Origin: an uncultured delta proteobacterium
GTDB taxonomy: Bacteria; RBG-13-61-14; DRUE01
Direction: 5' to 3'
Assembly (NCBI GenBank): GCA_903897985.1
Contig: CAIUDS010000214.1
Coordinates: 1 to 8,187 of the forward strand
Length of the DNA stretch: 8,187 nt
The notes beneath the pieces were generated by a model, which worked only from the letters and a program-made list of their open reading frames with translations, was not told where the DNA came from and made no database searches. How positions within the stretch are numbered: position 1 is the first letter of the stretch; each line of letters begins with the position of its first letter. Positions 1 through 4,236 of this stretch are shown here, piece after piece. The position numbers and the translations under genes were made by a program.

Positions 1-1
1 G

Positions 2-181
2 AACAAGAAGGTCAATAACACGGTCAGCCGCGAGCTGTGCTCGGAGCGGAGCGAGCGGATCATGCATCAGCTGGAGCACCAGGAACAGCTCCTGCTCCGC
101 GCGGAGGAACGGCTGATCCGGATCGAGAAGAAACTCGCGTACCATAATGGGGAGGCCGGCCATGAGCTTGATCGTGATTGA
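2..181 (+). CDS. C-terminal part of a small coiled-coil protein (partial)
   Basis: An open frame enters from the left edge and runs 59 codons to TGA at 179-181; the start lies outside the window. The visible part is very rich in Glu, Arg, Gln, Leu and Lys with a heptad-like pattern (for example the stretch around LEHQEQLLLRAEERL), so it is probably a coiled coil, and it ends in a short polar tail. It overlaps the following amidase gene by 20 bases, which suggests co-translation. I do not recognise a named family. Small coiled-coil proteins of this kind often lie next to endolysin and holin genes in phages, and the neighbours here fit that; this role is inference from context only. Confidence 0.55.
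   Translation, partial: NKKVNNTVSRELCSERSERIMHQLEHQEQLLLRAEERLIRIEKKLAYHNGEAGHELDRD
149..155 (+). promoter_or_regulatory. Ribosome binding site fixing the amidase start
   Basis: GGGGAGG ends six bases before the ATG at 162. The alternative in-frame ATG at 147 overlaps this site itself and has no Shine-Dalgarno sequence, so translation most likely starts at 162. The site lies inside the end of the upstream coiled-coil gene. Confidence 0.7.
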
Positions 182-698
182 TCCCGGACACGGCGGCAAA
201 GACCCGGGCGCCGTCGCCAACGGGCTTCAGGAGAAAGACCTCAACCTGCAAATCGCGCTCGAGCTCGCCCGGCTCCTGGCCGCAAAAGGTTTGGCGGTGC
301 GCCTCACCCGGGAAAACGACCGCTATCCCGCCCTCGAGGACAGATGTGAGATAGCTAACAATTTAAAAGCAGGTCTCTTCCTGAGCATTCACTGCAATGC
401 CTCGCCTGACCGGACCGCCCACGGCCTCGAGGTGTTCCACCATCCCGCGAGCGAGCCCGGCAAGCGCCTGGCCCAAGCCATCCACGGGGAATTGGGCAAA
501 CTTGGCCGCGCAGCCAGGGGTGTGACTCCCGCGGACTTCTATGTGCTGAAGCATACCGCCATGCCCGCCTGCCTGGTCGAGTGCGGCTTTCTCACCAATC
601 CCGGGGAAGCGGAATGGATCAAGACCCATGTCAATGAGATCACGGCGGCGCTGGCGCAGGGCATCGCGAATGTGCTCGTGGGAGCAAAAGGGCAATGA
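162..698 (+). CDS. N-acetylmuramoyl-L-alanine amidase (Amidase_3), endolysin-like
   Basis: The 178-residue product is a single Amidase_3 zinc hydrolase domain that cleaves the amide bond between MurNAc and the stem peptide of peptidoglycan. The family signature is complete: IDPGHGG near residues 6-12 with zinc ligand His10, Glu24 in the QEKDLN stretch, SIHCNA with His77, and catalytic Glu140 in VECGFLTN. There is no signal peptide, no linker and no separate cell-wall-binding domain. The protein starts directly with the first beta strand (MSLIVIDPGHGG), so it would stay in the cytoplasm unless a holin releases it. This fits a phage endolysin better than a cell-separation amidase of the AmiA/AmiC type, which is exported and longer. 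The stop codon overlaps the next start (ATGA), and the next gene encodes a small membrane protein. The family call is firm; the endolysin role is inferred from lack of export signal and gene order. Confidence 0.93.
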   Translation: MSLIVIDPGHGGKDPGAVANGLQEKDLNLQIALELARLLAAKGLAVRLTRENDRYPALEDRCEIANNLKAGLFLSIHCNASPDRTAHGLEVFHHPASEPGKRLAQAIHGELGKLGRAARGVTPADFYVLKHTAMPACLVECGFLTNPGEAEWIKTHVNEITAALAQGIANVLVGAKGQ

Positions 699-982
699 CC
701 AATCAGCAAGAAGGCAGGGGGCCAAAAGCAGAGGGTCCAGGGGCAGGCCCCTGGCCTTGGCTGTTTACCAAGGAAGGCATTCCGTCCAAAACCGCATTCT
801 GGTTCTCGACCACCATGCTGGTGACCTTGCTGCTGGTAATCGGCATCACCATCCGGTTCCTGGTTGCGCCCAGCCCGGACTTCATCGGCGGTCTCTCCGG
901 CATCGCCCTGGTGATCGGCGTCCCGAACGCCATCCTCGCAACCGCTTATACCTGGGGGAAAAAAATTGATCAGCAAAATTAA
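695..982 (+). CDS. Small two-helix membrane protein, holin candidate
   Basis: The 95-residue product starts at the ATG that overlaps the amidase stop (ATGA), so the two are probably translationally coupled. It has a Gly/Pro/Trp-rich N-terminal segment (residues 7-22), then two hydrophobic segments at about 34-57 (AFWFSTTMLVTLLLVIGI) and 64-86, separated by a short Pro/Asp turn, and a short charged tail with GKK. Size, topology and position directly after a signal-less amidase fit a phage holin, which would let the amidase cross the inner membrane. No family could be assigned from the sequence, and holins share little sequence. Part of the N-terminal segment is encoded by a perfect palindrome (737-754) and may be an inserted repeat. 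It overlaps the next gene by 17 bases. Confidence 0.7.
   Translation: MTNQQEGRGPKAEGPGAGPWPWLFTKEGIPSKTAFWFSTTMLVTLLLVIGITIRFLVAPSPDFIGGLSGIALVIGVPNAILATAYTWGKKIDQQN
737..754. repeat. Perfect GC-rich palindrome inside the holin-like gene
   Basis: CCAGGGGC (737-744), a two-base AG spacer, then GCCCCTGG (747-754) form a perfect 8-bp stem, with further GG/CC pairing possible outside a one-base bulge. It encodes about residues 15-20 of the holin-like protein, in the Gly/Pro-rich segment before the first membrane helix. Confidence 0.7.
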
Positions 983-1625
983 AATGGCCGCGGCCATCAT
1001 CGTTTTATTCATCATCGGCATCCTGCTGGGGCTCTTTTTTTATGAGCGCAGCCGGAACCTTTCGCTCCGGTCCGAGCAAGCCCAATTGCGCGAAAAATTG
1101 CGCCTGTCAGAGTTGCGAAAAAAGATTGCCGAGTCCCCAACGCAAGAAACCAAAATCTTGCGCGGAAAGGCAGGTCAAAGACCCGCGGGTCAAGGGTCTC
1201 CGACCCTTGGGTCAAGGGGGACACGCATGTCCGCGATTTCTCAAGATTGCCGCTCCTGTTTTCAGGACTATGAATATCAAGTGGAAGTGAAGGACGACGC
1301 CGGTAGATGGATCTTCCGGGATGACAATATCTTCGACAACCATCCGGGAAGCCTTACCCTCACCGACAAATTCTGGGGCGAGATTGAGCAAGGCAAGTCT
1401 GCGGAAAAGACGCCCCCGGCGGTGGCAAAGCCACCCCGCCTCAAGAACCGCGTCCTGGTCGGGTTCGAACTGGACCGTTACAAGGTCGAATACGCTTACT
1501 CTCCATTAGGCCTGCGCACTAACAAACTCGACCTCGGCCTCAGCCTCTATTCCTCGCTCGCCATGAGCTATGCCTCCGCGCCCCTCGAAGCCCGCGCCGG
1601 GATTGGGCTGGAAGTAAGATTCTAA
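966..1625 (+). CDS. Membrane-anchored coiled-coil protein with beta-rich C-terminus, spanin-like candidate
   Basis: The 219-residue product starts at TTG 966, supported by GGGGGA at 954-959 six bases upstream; an in-frame ATG at 984 is the alternative. Residues 7-26 form one strong hydrophobic helix, followed by Glu/Arg/Lys/Leu-rich sequence to about residue 60 that looks like a coiled coil. Residues 72-89 are encoded by a cluster of palindromes and are low in complexity. A charged middle follows (DYEYQVEVKDDAGRW), then a C-terminal part with alternating polar and hydrophobic residues ending in AGIGLEVRF, with a terminal Phe as in outer-membrane beta proteins. An inner-membrane anchor, a coiled coil and an envelope-spanning length after endolysin and holin-like genes suggest a spanin-like or other envelope role. 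I do not recognise a family, so function remains inference. Confidence 0.75.
   Translation: MISKIKMAAAIIVLFIIGILLGLFFYERSRNLSLRSEQAQLREKLRLSELRKKIAESPTQETKILRGKAGQRPAGQGSPTLGSRGTRMSAISQDCRSCFQDYEYQVEVKDDAGRWIFRDDNIFDNHPGSLTLTDKFWGEIEQGKSAEKTPPAVAKPPRLKNRVLVGFELDRYKVEYAYSPLGLRTNKLDLGLSLYSSLAMSYASAPLEARAGIGLEVRF
1180..1232. repeat. Cluster of nested palindromes inside the membrane-anchored coiled-coil gene
   Basis: Three hairpins follow one another. GACCCGCGGGTC at 1180-1191 is a perfect 12-bp palindrome. CAAGGGTC (1191-1198), loop TCC, GACCCTTG (1202-1209) form an 8-bp stem. GGACA (1219-1223), loop CGCA, TGTCC (1228-1232) form a 5-bp stem. GACCC or its complement GGGTC occurs five times between 1180 and 1213, so several alternative pairings exist. 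The element is read through in frame and gives a Gly/Arg/Ser/Pro-rich linker between the coiled coil and the C-terminal part. Confidence 0.75.
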
Positions 1626-1669
1626 GTTAACCATCTGAAATGATATGCTTGATAAAACAAAGAGGCTGC

Positions 1670-1864
1670 ATGATTAAAAGGCTAAGGCAAAAATTTATGA
1701 ATGCGTTTTTGAGGGCTATGAAAAATTTGCTTTATAAATCAATGCGTTATATGCGAAGCTTGAAAGAATTGGCAATATCTAAATTTAAAGTGTTCGAGCA
1801 GCATGCTGCTCAAGTCTTTGATTATACAGCAAAATGTTGTATTTTGGCTAGGTACATCAATTAG
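1670..1864 (+). CDS. Small basic protein, doubtful ORF
   Basis: A 64-codon frame from ATG 1670 (AGAGG at 1661-1665, only four bases upstream) to TAG at 1862-1864; an upstream in-frame ATG at 1640 has no ribosome binding site. The product would be strongly basic at the N-terminus (MIKRLRQKFMNAF...) with helical, amphipathic character and two adjacent Cys near the end. No motif or family is recognisable. It lies where the base composition turns AT-rich after the lysis-like genes, and it contains a perfect 16-bp palindrome. It may be a real small gene of the accessory region or a chance frame in AT-rich DNA. Confidence 0.3.
   Translation: MIKRLRQKFMNAFLRAMKNLLYKSMRYMRSLKELAISKFKVFEQHAAQVFDYTAKCCILARYIN
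1796..1811. repeat. Perfect 16-bp palindrome
   Basis: GAGCAGCATGCTGCTC is fully self-complementary. With one mismatch (C1795/A1812) a further T/A pair follows (T1794/A1813). It lies within the small doubtful ORF, about 200 bases upstream of the HicB-like gene. It could be a protein-binding site or a hairpin; there is no T-tract after it, so it is not an intrinsic terminator. Confidence 0.55.
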
Positions 1865-1874
1865 AAACTTGCTC

Positions 1875-1904
1875 TTGACAAGGGTTGTCAATTCCATGTA
1901 AAGT
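1875..1904 (+). promoter_or_regulatory. Promoter with operator-like inverted repeat for the HicB/HicA-like operon
   Basis: A consensus -35 box TTGACA (1875-1880) is followed after 18 bases by TAAAGT (1899-1904), a four-of-six match to the -10 consensus. The -35 box is part of a perfect inverted repeat, TTGACAA (1875-1881), GGG, TTGTCAA (1885-1891), a good candidate operator. A start near 1911 would leave a leader of about 100 bases before ATG 2015. Binding of the HicB-like protein here would give the autoregulation usual in toxin-antitoxin operons; that is inference. Confidence 0.5.
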
Positions 1905-1920
1905 TGCCTCATGCAATAAG

Positions 1921-1947
1921 GGGCTAAGGAATCCTATCCTTAGTCCC
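1921..1947 (+). promoter_or_regulatory. Hairpin in the leader of the HicB/HicA-like operon
   Basis: GGGCTAAGGA (1921-1930), a six-base loop ATCCTA, then TCCTTAG plus TCCC (1937-1947) form a stem of ten pairs with one bulged T. No T-tract follows, so it is not an intrinsic terminator. It sits right after the predicted transcription start and could stabilise the mRNA or bind a regulator. Confidence 0.45.
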
Positions 1948-2014
1948 ATGAATCGAAATAACAGCGCAATGGAAGGATAAAGTTTGGGCTTGGCTATTGA
2001 GCGGAGGGTGGATG

Positions 2015-2521
2015 ATGGAAAAGTATTCTCTTCTTTTTACATTTGAACAGGTCATCTATGGTAAAGGATTCTTGGCCTTGGTTGTTGCCAGGGGAAGGGT
2101 TCTTATGGCCCAAGAATATGATAAGTGGTGGCTATACGGTGTTCAGCCAGGCGGAATGGCGGATTGTGGCCAAGAGATATTTGAAGCCCAGCTCAATTTT
2201 AGAGCCGCTTTTAAGAATATACTCCTGGATTTTGCAGCAGAGTCAGAGAACTTTAAGGAGTTTGAAAAAGCAGCCAAAGATTTCTTTAATGCCATAGATA
2301 AGGAAGATGAGGCTGAATGGATCAAGGCTCGTGACGCCATCAGATCCGGAAAGGTAAAAGCCCCGGCGGAACTTTGCACTCTAAAGAAAGAAACTGGCGA
2401 TTTTGAAAGCACAATCAATATTATCCTCTTGGATAAAAATGCTAAATTTGCAATGAAGAAGAACGACGATATTCTTCCCAAGAAAGATGTAACCTTACCC
2501 CCATATGCTGCTGCTGCGTAA
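2015..2521 (+). CDS. HicB-like antitoxin candidate
   Basis: The 168-residue product starts at ATG 2015, six bases after GGAGGG (2003-2008); the adjacent ATG at 2012 and the TTG at 1997 are less well placed. The N-terminal half has the plan of a HicB-type partial RNase H fold: beta strands (YSLLFTFEQVIYGKGFLALVV), a conserved-looking WWLYGVQPGGMADCG turn, and a helix with the EAxxxxRxxxxxxLxDFA pattern (EAQLNFRAAFKNILLDFA). The second half is helical and acidic (KEFEKAAKDFFNAIDKEDEAEW), then a Lys-rich tail ending in a short Ala run. It is longer than classical HicB (about 70-140 residues). The next gene, 12 bases on, has a HicA-like pattern, so the pair looks like a toxin-antitoxin module with antitoxin first. 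The assignment rests on pattern and pairing, not on a clear signature. The gene is AT-rich compared with its flanks, suggesting transfer. Confidence 0.6.
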   Translation: MEKYSLLFTFEQVIYGKGFLALVVARGRVLMAQEYDKWWLYGVQPGGMADCGQEIFEAQLNFRAAFKNILLDFAAESENFKEFEKAAKDFFNAIDKEDEAEWIKARDAIRSGKVKAPAELCTLKKETGDFESTINIILLDKNAKFAMKKNDDILPKKDVTLPPYAAAA

Positions 2522-2533
2522 GGCTTAGTTACG

Positions 2534-2785
2534 ATGGCTTCGAAAGGGACTGTGCCCCTGAAACGGGTTTTTGAAATGCTGGATCATTGTGCCAAGGGGT
2601 ATAAACCTAAAGAAAAACCACATTACTGGTGCATTTTATACAATGGGAAGATTTATCCAAATTTTCCAAAAGGTCCACATGGGGGGAAGAACCCGGACAT
2701 TGAAATTGGCCACATTAAGAAAATGATTCGGTTTCTTGGTATTCCATTAGATTGTGCAGAAAACTTTTTGCCGATCTTGAAATAG
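2534..2785 (+). CDS. HicA-like toxin candidate
   Basis: The 83-residue product follows the HicB-like gene by 12 bases. No good ribosome binding site is seen, so it probably depends on translational coupling. After a first helix (residues 9-19, LKRVFEMLDHC) comes KPHYWCILYNGKIYPNFPKG, a pair of strands with His30 in the place where HicA toxins carry the catalytic His of GSHH, then NPDIEIGHIKKMIRFLGI, matching the last HicA helix that follows a Gly and ends in LGI. HicA toxins are small double-stranded-RNA-binding-fold mRNA interferases neutralised by HicB. Size and strand/strand/helix order fit, but the region between strand and helix (GPHGGKN) is unlike classical HicA, so this would be a diverged branch. 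It could also be a non-toxic relative. Confidence 0.6.
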   Translation: MASKGTVPLKRVFEMLDHCAKGYKPKEKPHYWCILYNGKIYPNFPKGPHGGKNPDIEIGHIKKMIRFLGIPLDCAENFLPILK

Positions 2786-2887
2786 GAACAGCGAGGGGGC
2801 ATTGGCATTTAAAGAACAGAAGATTATCACGGGATCAGCCACACGCAGATCTCGGGCATGCCTAAATATTTGGGGAGGGATATTGGT

Positions 2888-2915
2888 TTTACGACCGCCG
2901 GGGAAGGGCTATAAT
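2888..2915 (+). promoter_or_regulatory. Promoter for the DUF5678-protease pair
   Basis: A perfect TATAAT (2910-2915) is preceded after 16 bases by TTTACG (2888-2893), a four-of-six match to the -35 consensus. Transcription would start near 2922, immediately before the AGGGGGG ribosome binding site at 2925-2931, giving a very short leader. This separates the pair from the HicB/HicA-like operon upstream. Confidence 0.5.
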
Positions 2916-2937
2916 AAGAATTGCAGGGGGGTTGGCA

Positions 2938-3177
2938 ATGTTTGAAAAAGAACTAAAGTTTTTTATCAAGCACCAGAAAGAATTGGTTTCGAAGCACCGG
3001 GGCAAAGTGCTGGTAATCGTAGGCGACGAGGTAGTCGGCGTCTATTCGACCATGCTCCAGGCCTATACCGAGGCGCAGAAAAGCCACAAGCTGGGCACCT
3101 TTATGTTGCAGCCGTGCAAGCCCGGGCCGGAGGCTTATACAGCCACCATCAGCACTAATTGCATCGCCGTTTCCTGA
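2938..3177 (+). CDS. DUF5678-type small protein
   Basis: The 79-residue product starts at ATG 2938, six bases after AGGGGGG (2925-2931); a TTG at 2932 in the same frame lies too close to that site. The pattern HQKELVSKHRGKVLVIVGDEVVGVYSTMLQAYTEA is that of DUF5678 proteins: a short helix, a strand with KYRGKxVxI, a turn with a Gly/Asp/Glu followed by VVG, then a helix. The tail (GPEAYTATISTNCIAVS) is less typical. The function of the family is not known to me. It lies 13 bases before a retropepsin-like protease gene, and I recall such small proteins next to such proteases in other genomes, which suggests a joint function, perhaps as partner or regulator; this is inference. Confidence 0.7.
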   Translation: MFEKELKFFIKHQKELVSKHRGKVLVIVGDEVVGVYSTMLQAYTEAQKSHKLGTFMLQPCKPGPEAYTATISTNCIAVS

Positions 3178-3190
3178 GGCCAATTAGAAT

Positions 3191-3763
3191 ATGCTCCAGT
3201 CTTTTCGTGCGCTCACCACCGTACATTCGGGTAGGGCAAAACGGCTACGTTGTGAAATTAAATTGTTTAAGGCATTTGACCCTAAGACGCAACCGCCCCC
3301 CGGACCGCCTTATACAACTTCAGCTTTATGGGATACCGGGGCCACGAATAGTCTAGTCACAAAGGACACCGCGAATAAAATGGGGCTTGTACCAGTGGGA
3401 ACTTGCATGATGTCCCACGCCGGGGGCAGCGATCCGACAAATCGCTATTTGGTGAATATAGATTTGCCCAACGGTGTTTCAGTCTTTGGGGTGACGGTCC
3501 TTGAGTGTCAGGAGATTCCTGGGCAAATTGGTGCAATAATCGGAATGGATATTATAACGCAGGGAGATTTTTCAATCACCAATGTGAGCGGCAAAACCGT
3601 GCTGTCTTTTAGAATTCCTTCCGTTGAAACGATTGATTATGTGAGCCAAGCTAAGAGACTGACCTTCGCCGGGGTGGGTCGGAATGCCCCATGCCCATGT
3701 GGGAAGAAAGGACCAAACGGAAAACCGGTCAAATTCAAGCATTGTTGCGGAAAGTCCGTTTAG
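3191..3763 (+). CDS. Retropepsin-like aspartic protease with C-terminal SEC-C zinc motif
   Basis: The 190-residue product has a retropepsin-like domain: a first strand region, then ALWDTGATNSLVT with the catalytic Asp48 in the D-T-G-A/S motif, a flap-like stretch (SHAGGSDPTNRYLVNIDLPN), and IGAIIGMDIITQGDF, the hydrophobic-hydrophobic-Gly-x-Asp motif of the family's second half. Like retroviral proteases it has one catalytic motif, so it should act as a dimer. No signal peptide is seen, so it is probably cytoplasmic. The last 25 residues carry a SEC-C-like zinc motif, CPCG (Cys168, Cys170) and HCCG (His184, Cys185, Cys186), with an extended spacer. SEC-C motifs can bind SecA-type partners or proteins and nucleic acids. 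ATG 3191 follows GAGG at 3176-3179 by 11 bases, 13 bases after the DUF5678 stop. The protease call is good; substrate unknown. The gene ends right beside a mobile-element remnant. Confidence 0.82.
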   Translation: MLQSFRALTTVHSGRAKRLRCEIKLFKAFDPKTQPPPGPPYTTSALWDTGATNSLVTKDTANKMGLVPVGTCMMSHAGGSDPTNRYLVNIDLPNGVSVFGVTVLECQEIPGQIGAIIGMDIITQGDFSITNVSGKTVLSFRIPSVETIDYVSQAKRLTFAGVGRNAPCPCGKKGPNGKPVKFKHCCGKSV

Positions 3764-4043
3764 CGGCTGATCTCCTTCCTCAAACCCCGCAGCGCGGACA
3801 GTGGACCCGAGTTGGCCGATAGACCAATTCAACCTTCATCCCCCAGAGCGGAACATGACGCCAGCGCCGGGCGGGCAGCCGGTCGTAAACCGGGGAGCGA
3901 TCCCCGCATCGCGAGCAGGGAAGATGCCGCCGAAGCTTCCGCTTCAGAACGATTACCACCGGGCTTTGTTCCTTTTTCACCGACCCCACTTGGTGGCTTG
4001 CCCACCCCCAGTTTTTAATCTTTCTAATAAATTCAATCAATTT

Positions 4044-4083
4044 GCGCTGAAAGCGCTTTGGACTGCGGTGGCAGCGCCACCGC
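4044..4083 (+). repeat. REP-like double hairpin, left arm of the MITE
   Basis: GCGCT-GAA-AGCGC (4044-4056) forms a small hairpin, followed by TTTGGACT and a second stem GCGGTGGC (4065-4072), loop AGC, GCCACCGC (4076-4083). Five T residues follow (4084-4088), so on the plus strand this resembles an intrinsic terminator and could stop transcripts coming from the protease gene. The other arm carries the same design on the opposite strand. Confidence 0.7.
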
Positions 4084-4123
4084 TTTTTGCAGCTTGGCTT
4101 GCGAACTGGATCAGGCATTTAAA

Positions 4124-4166
4124 GCGGCGTCGCGGACGCCGCAATCCAAAGTGCGCAGTTGCGCAC
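4124..4166 (-). repeat. REP-like double hairpin, right arm of the MITE
   Basis: On the minus strand GTGCGCA-AC-TGCGCAC (4166-4151) is followed by TTTGGATT, then GCGGCGTC, loop CGC, GACGCCGC (4142-4124) and TTT. The order and the TTTGGA-TGCGG core match the left arm. The long stem differs from the left arm at two base pairs, both changed on both sides so that pairing is kept. An extra 27-base AT-rich stretch (4017-4043) in the left half has no counterpart here. Confidence 0.7.
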
Positions 4167-4236
4167 GAAAAACTGGGGGTGGGCAAGCACTTTGTGGTCC
4201 TTGACACCCAGCGTTTTCCTCACTAAACTCTTCATC

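Larger units (their letters stand above)
3996..4188. mobile_element. 193-bp palindromic MITE-like element with target site duplication
   Basis: The ends are perfect 21-bp inverted repeats beginning GCTTGCCCACCCCCAG and ending in a T-run (3996-4016 and, reversed, 4168-4188). Directly outside lie ACTTGGTG (3988-3995) and ACTTTGTG (4189-4196), an 8-bp direct repeat with one mismatch, as expected for a target site duplication. Inside, each half carries two hairpins in mirror order, and the centre (4087-4120) is unique. There is no transposase, so it must move in trans if it moves at all. ISL3, IS66 and IS1595 families make 8-bp duplications; which one serves this element is not known. It lies inside the ISL3 transposase remnant, and its length plus one duplication is a multiple of three. 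Confidence 0.85.
3780..4235 (-). pseudogene. ISL3-family transposase, N-terminal fragment interrupted by a MITE
   Basis: Read from ATG 4235 on the minus strand, the frame gives MKSLVRKTLGVKDHK, is interrupted by the 193-bp palindromic element at 3996-4188 (stop TAA at 4119-4121), and continues from 3995 as SVKKEQSPVVIVLKRKL, then the ISL3 zinc-finger region: CSRCG, YDRLPARRWRHVPLWG, and HCPRCG, ending at TGA 3780-3782. Removing the element plus one 8-bp target duplication (201 bp, 67 codons) joins both parts in the same frame. The paired CxxC motifs with RxWRHVPLWG between them are typical of the ISL3 transposase N-terminus. The whole DDE catalytic part, roughly 300 residues in intact ISL3 transposases, is missing; the homology ends between about 3764 and 3782, directly next to the protease stop codon. 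The gene is therefore dead twice over, by truncation and by insertion. Confidence 0.85.

Noticed and set aside
2852..2863. TCGGGCATGCCT shared with 4254-4265
   Set aside because: A 12-base match without extension on either side; too short to claim a repeat family, though it contains part of the hairpin stem upstream of the transposase.
2816..2911. Short frame reading DYHGISHTQISGMPK and on to a TAA
   Set aside because: It looks protein-like but has no start codon after the upstream stop, no ribosome binding site and no family match; at most a gene remnant.
3780..4118. A stand-alone minus-strand gene starting at ATG 4118
   Set aside because: Its first 40 or so codons are MITE sequence; the true frame starts at 4235 and is interrupted by the element.
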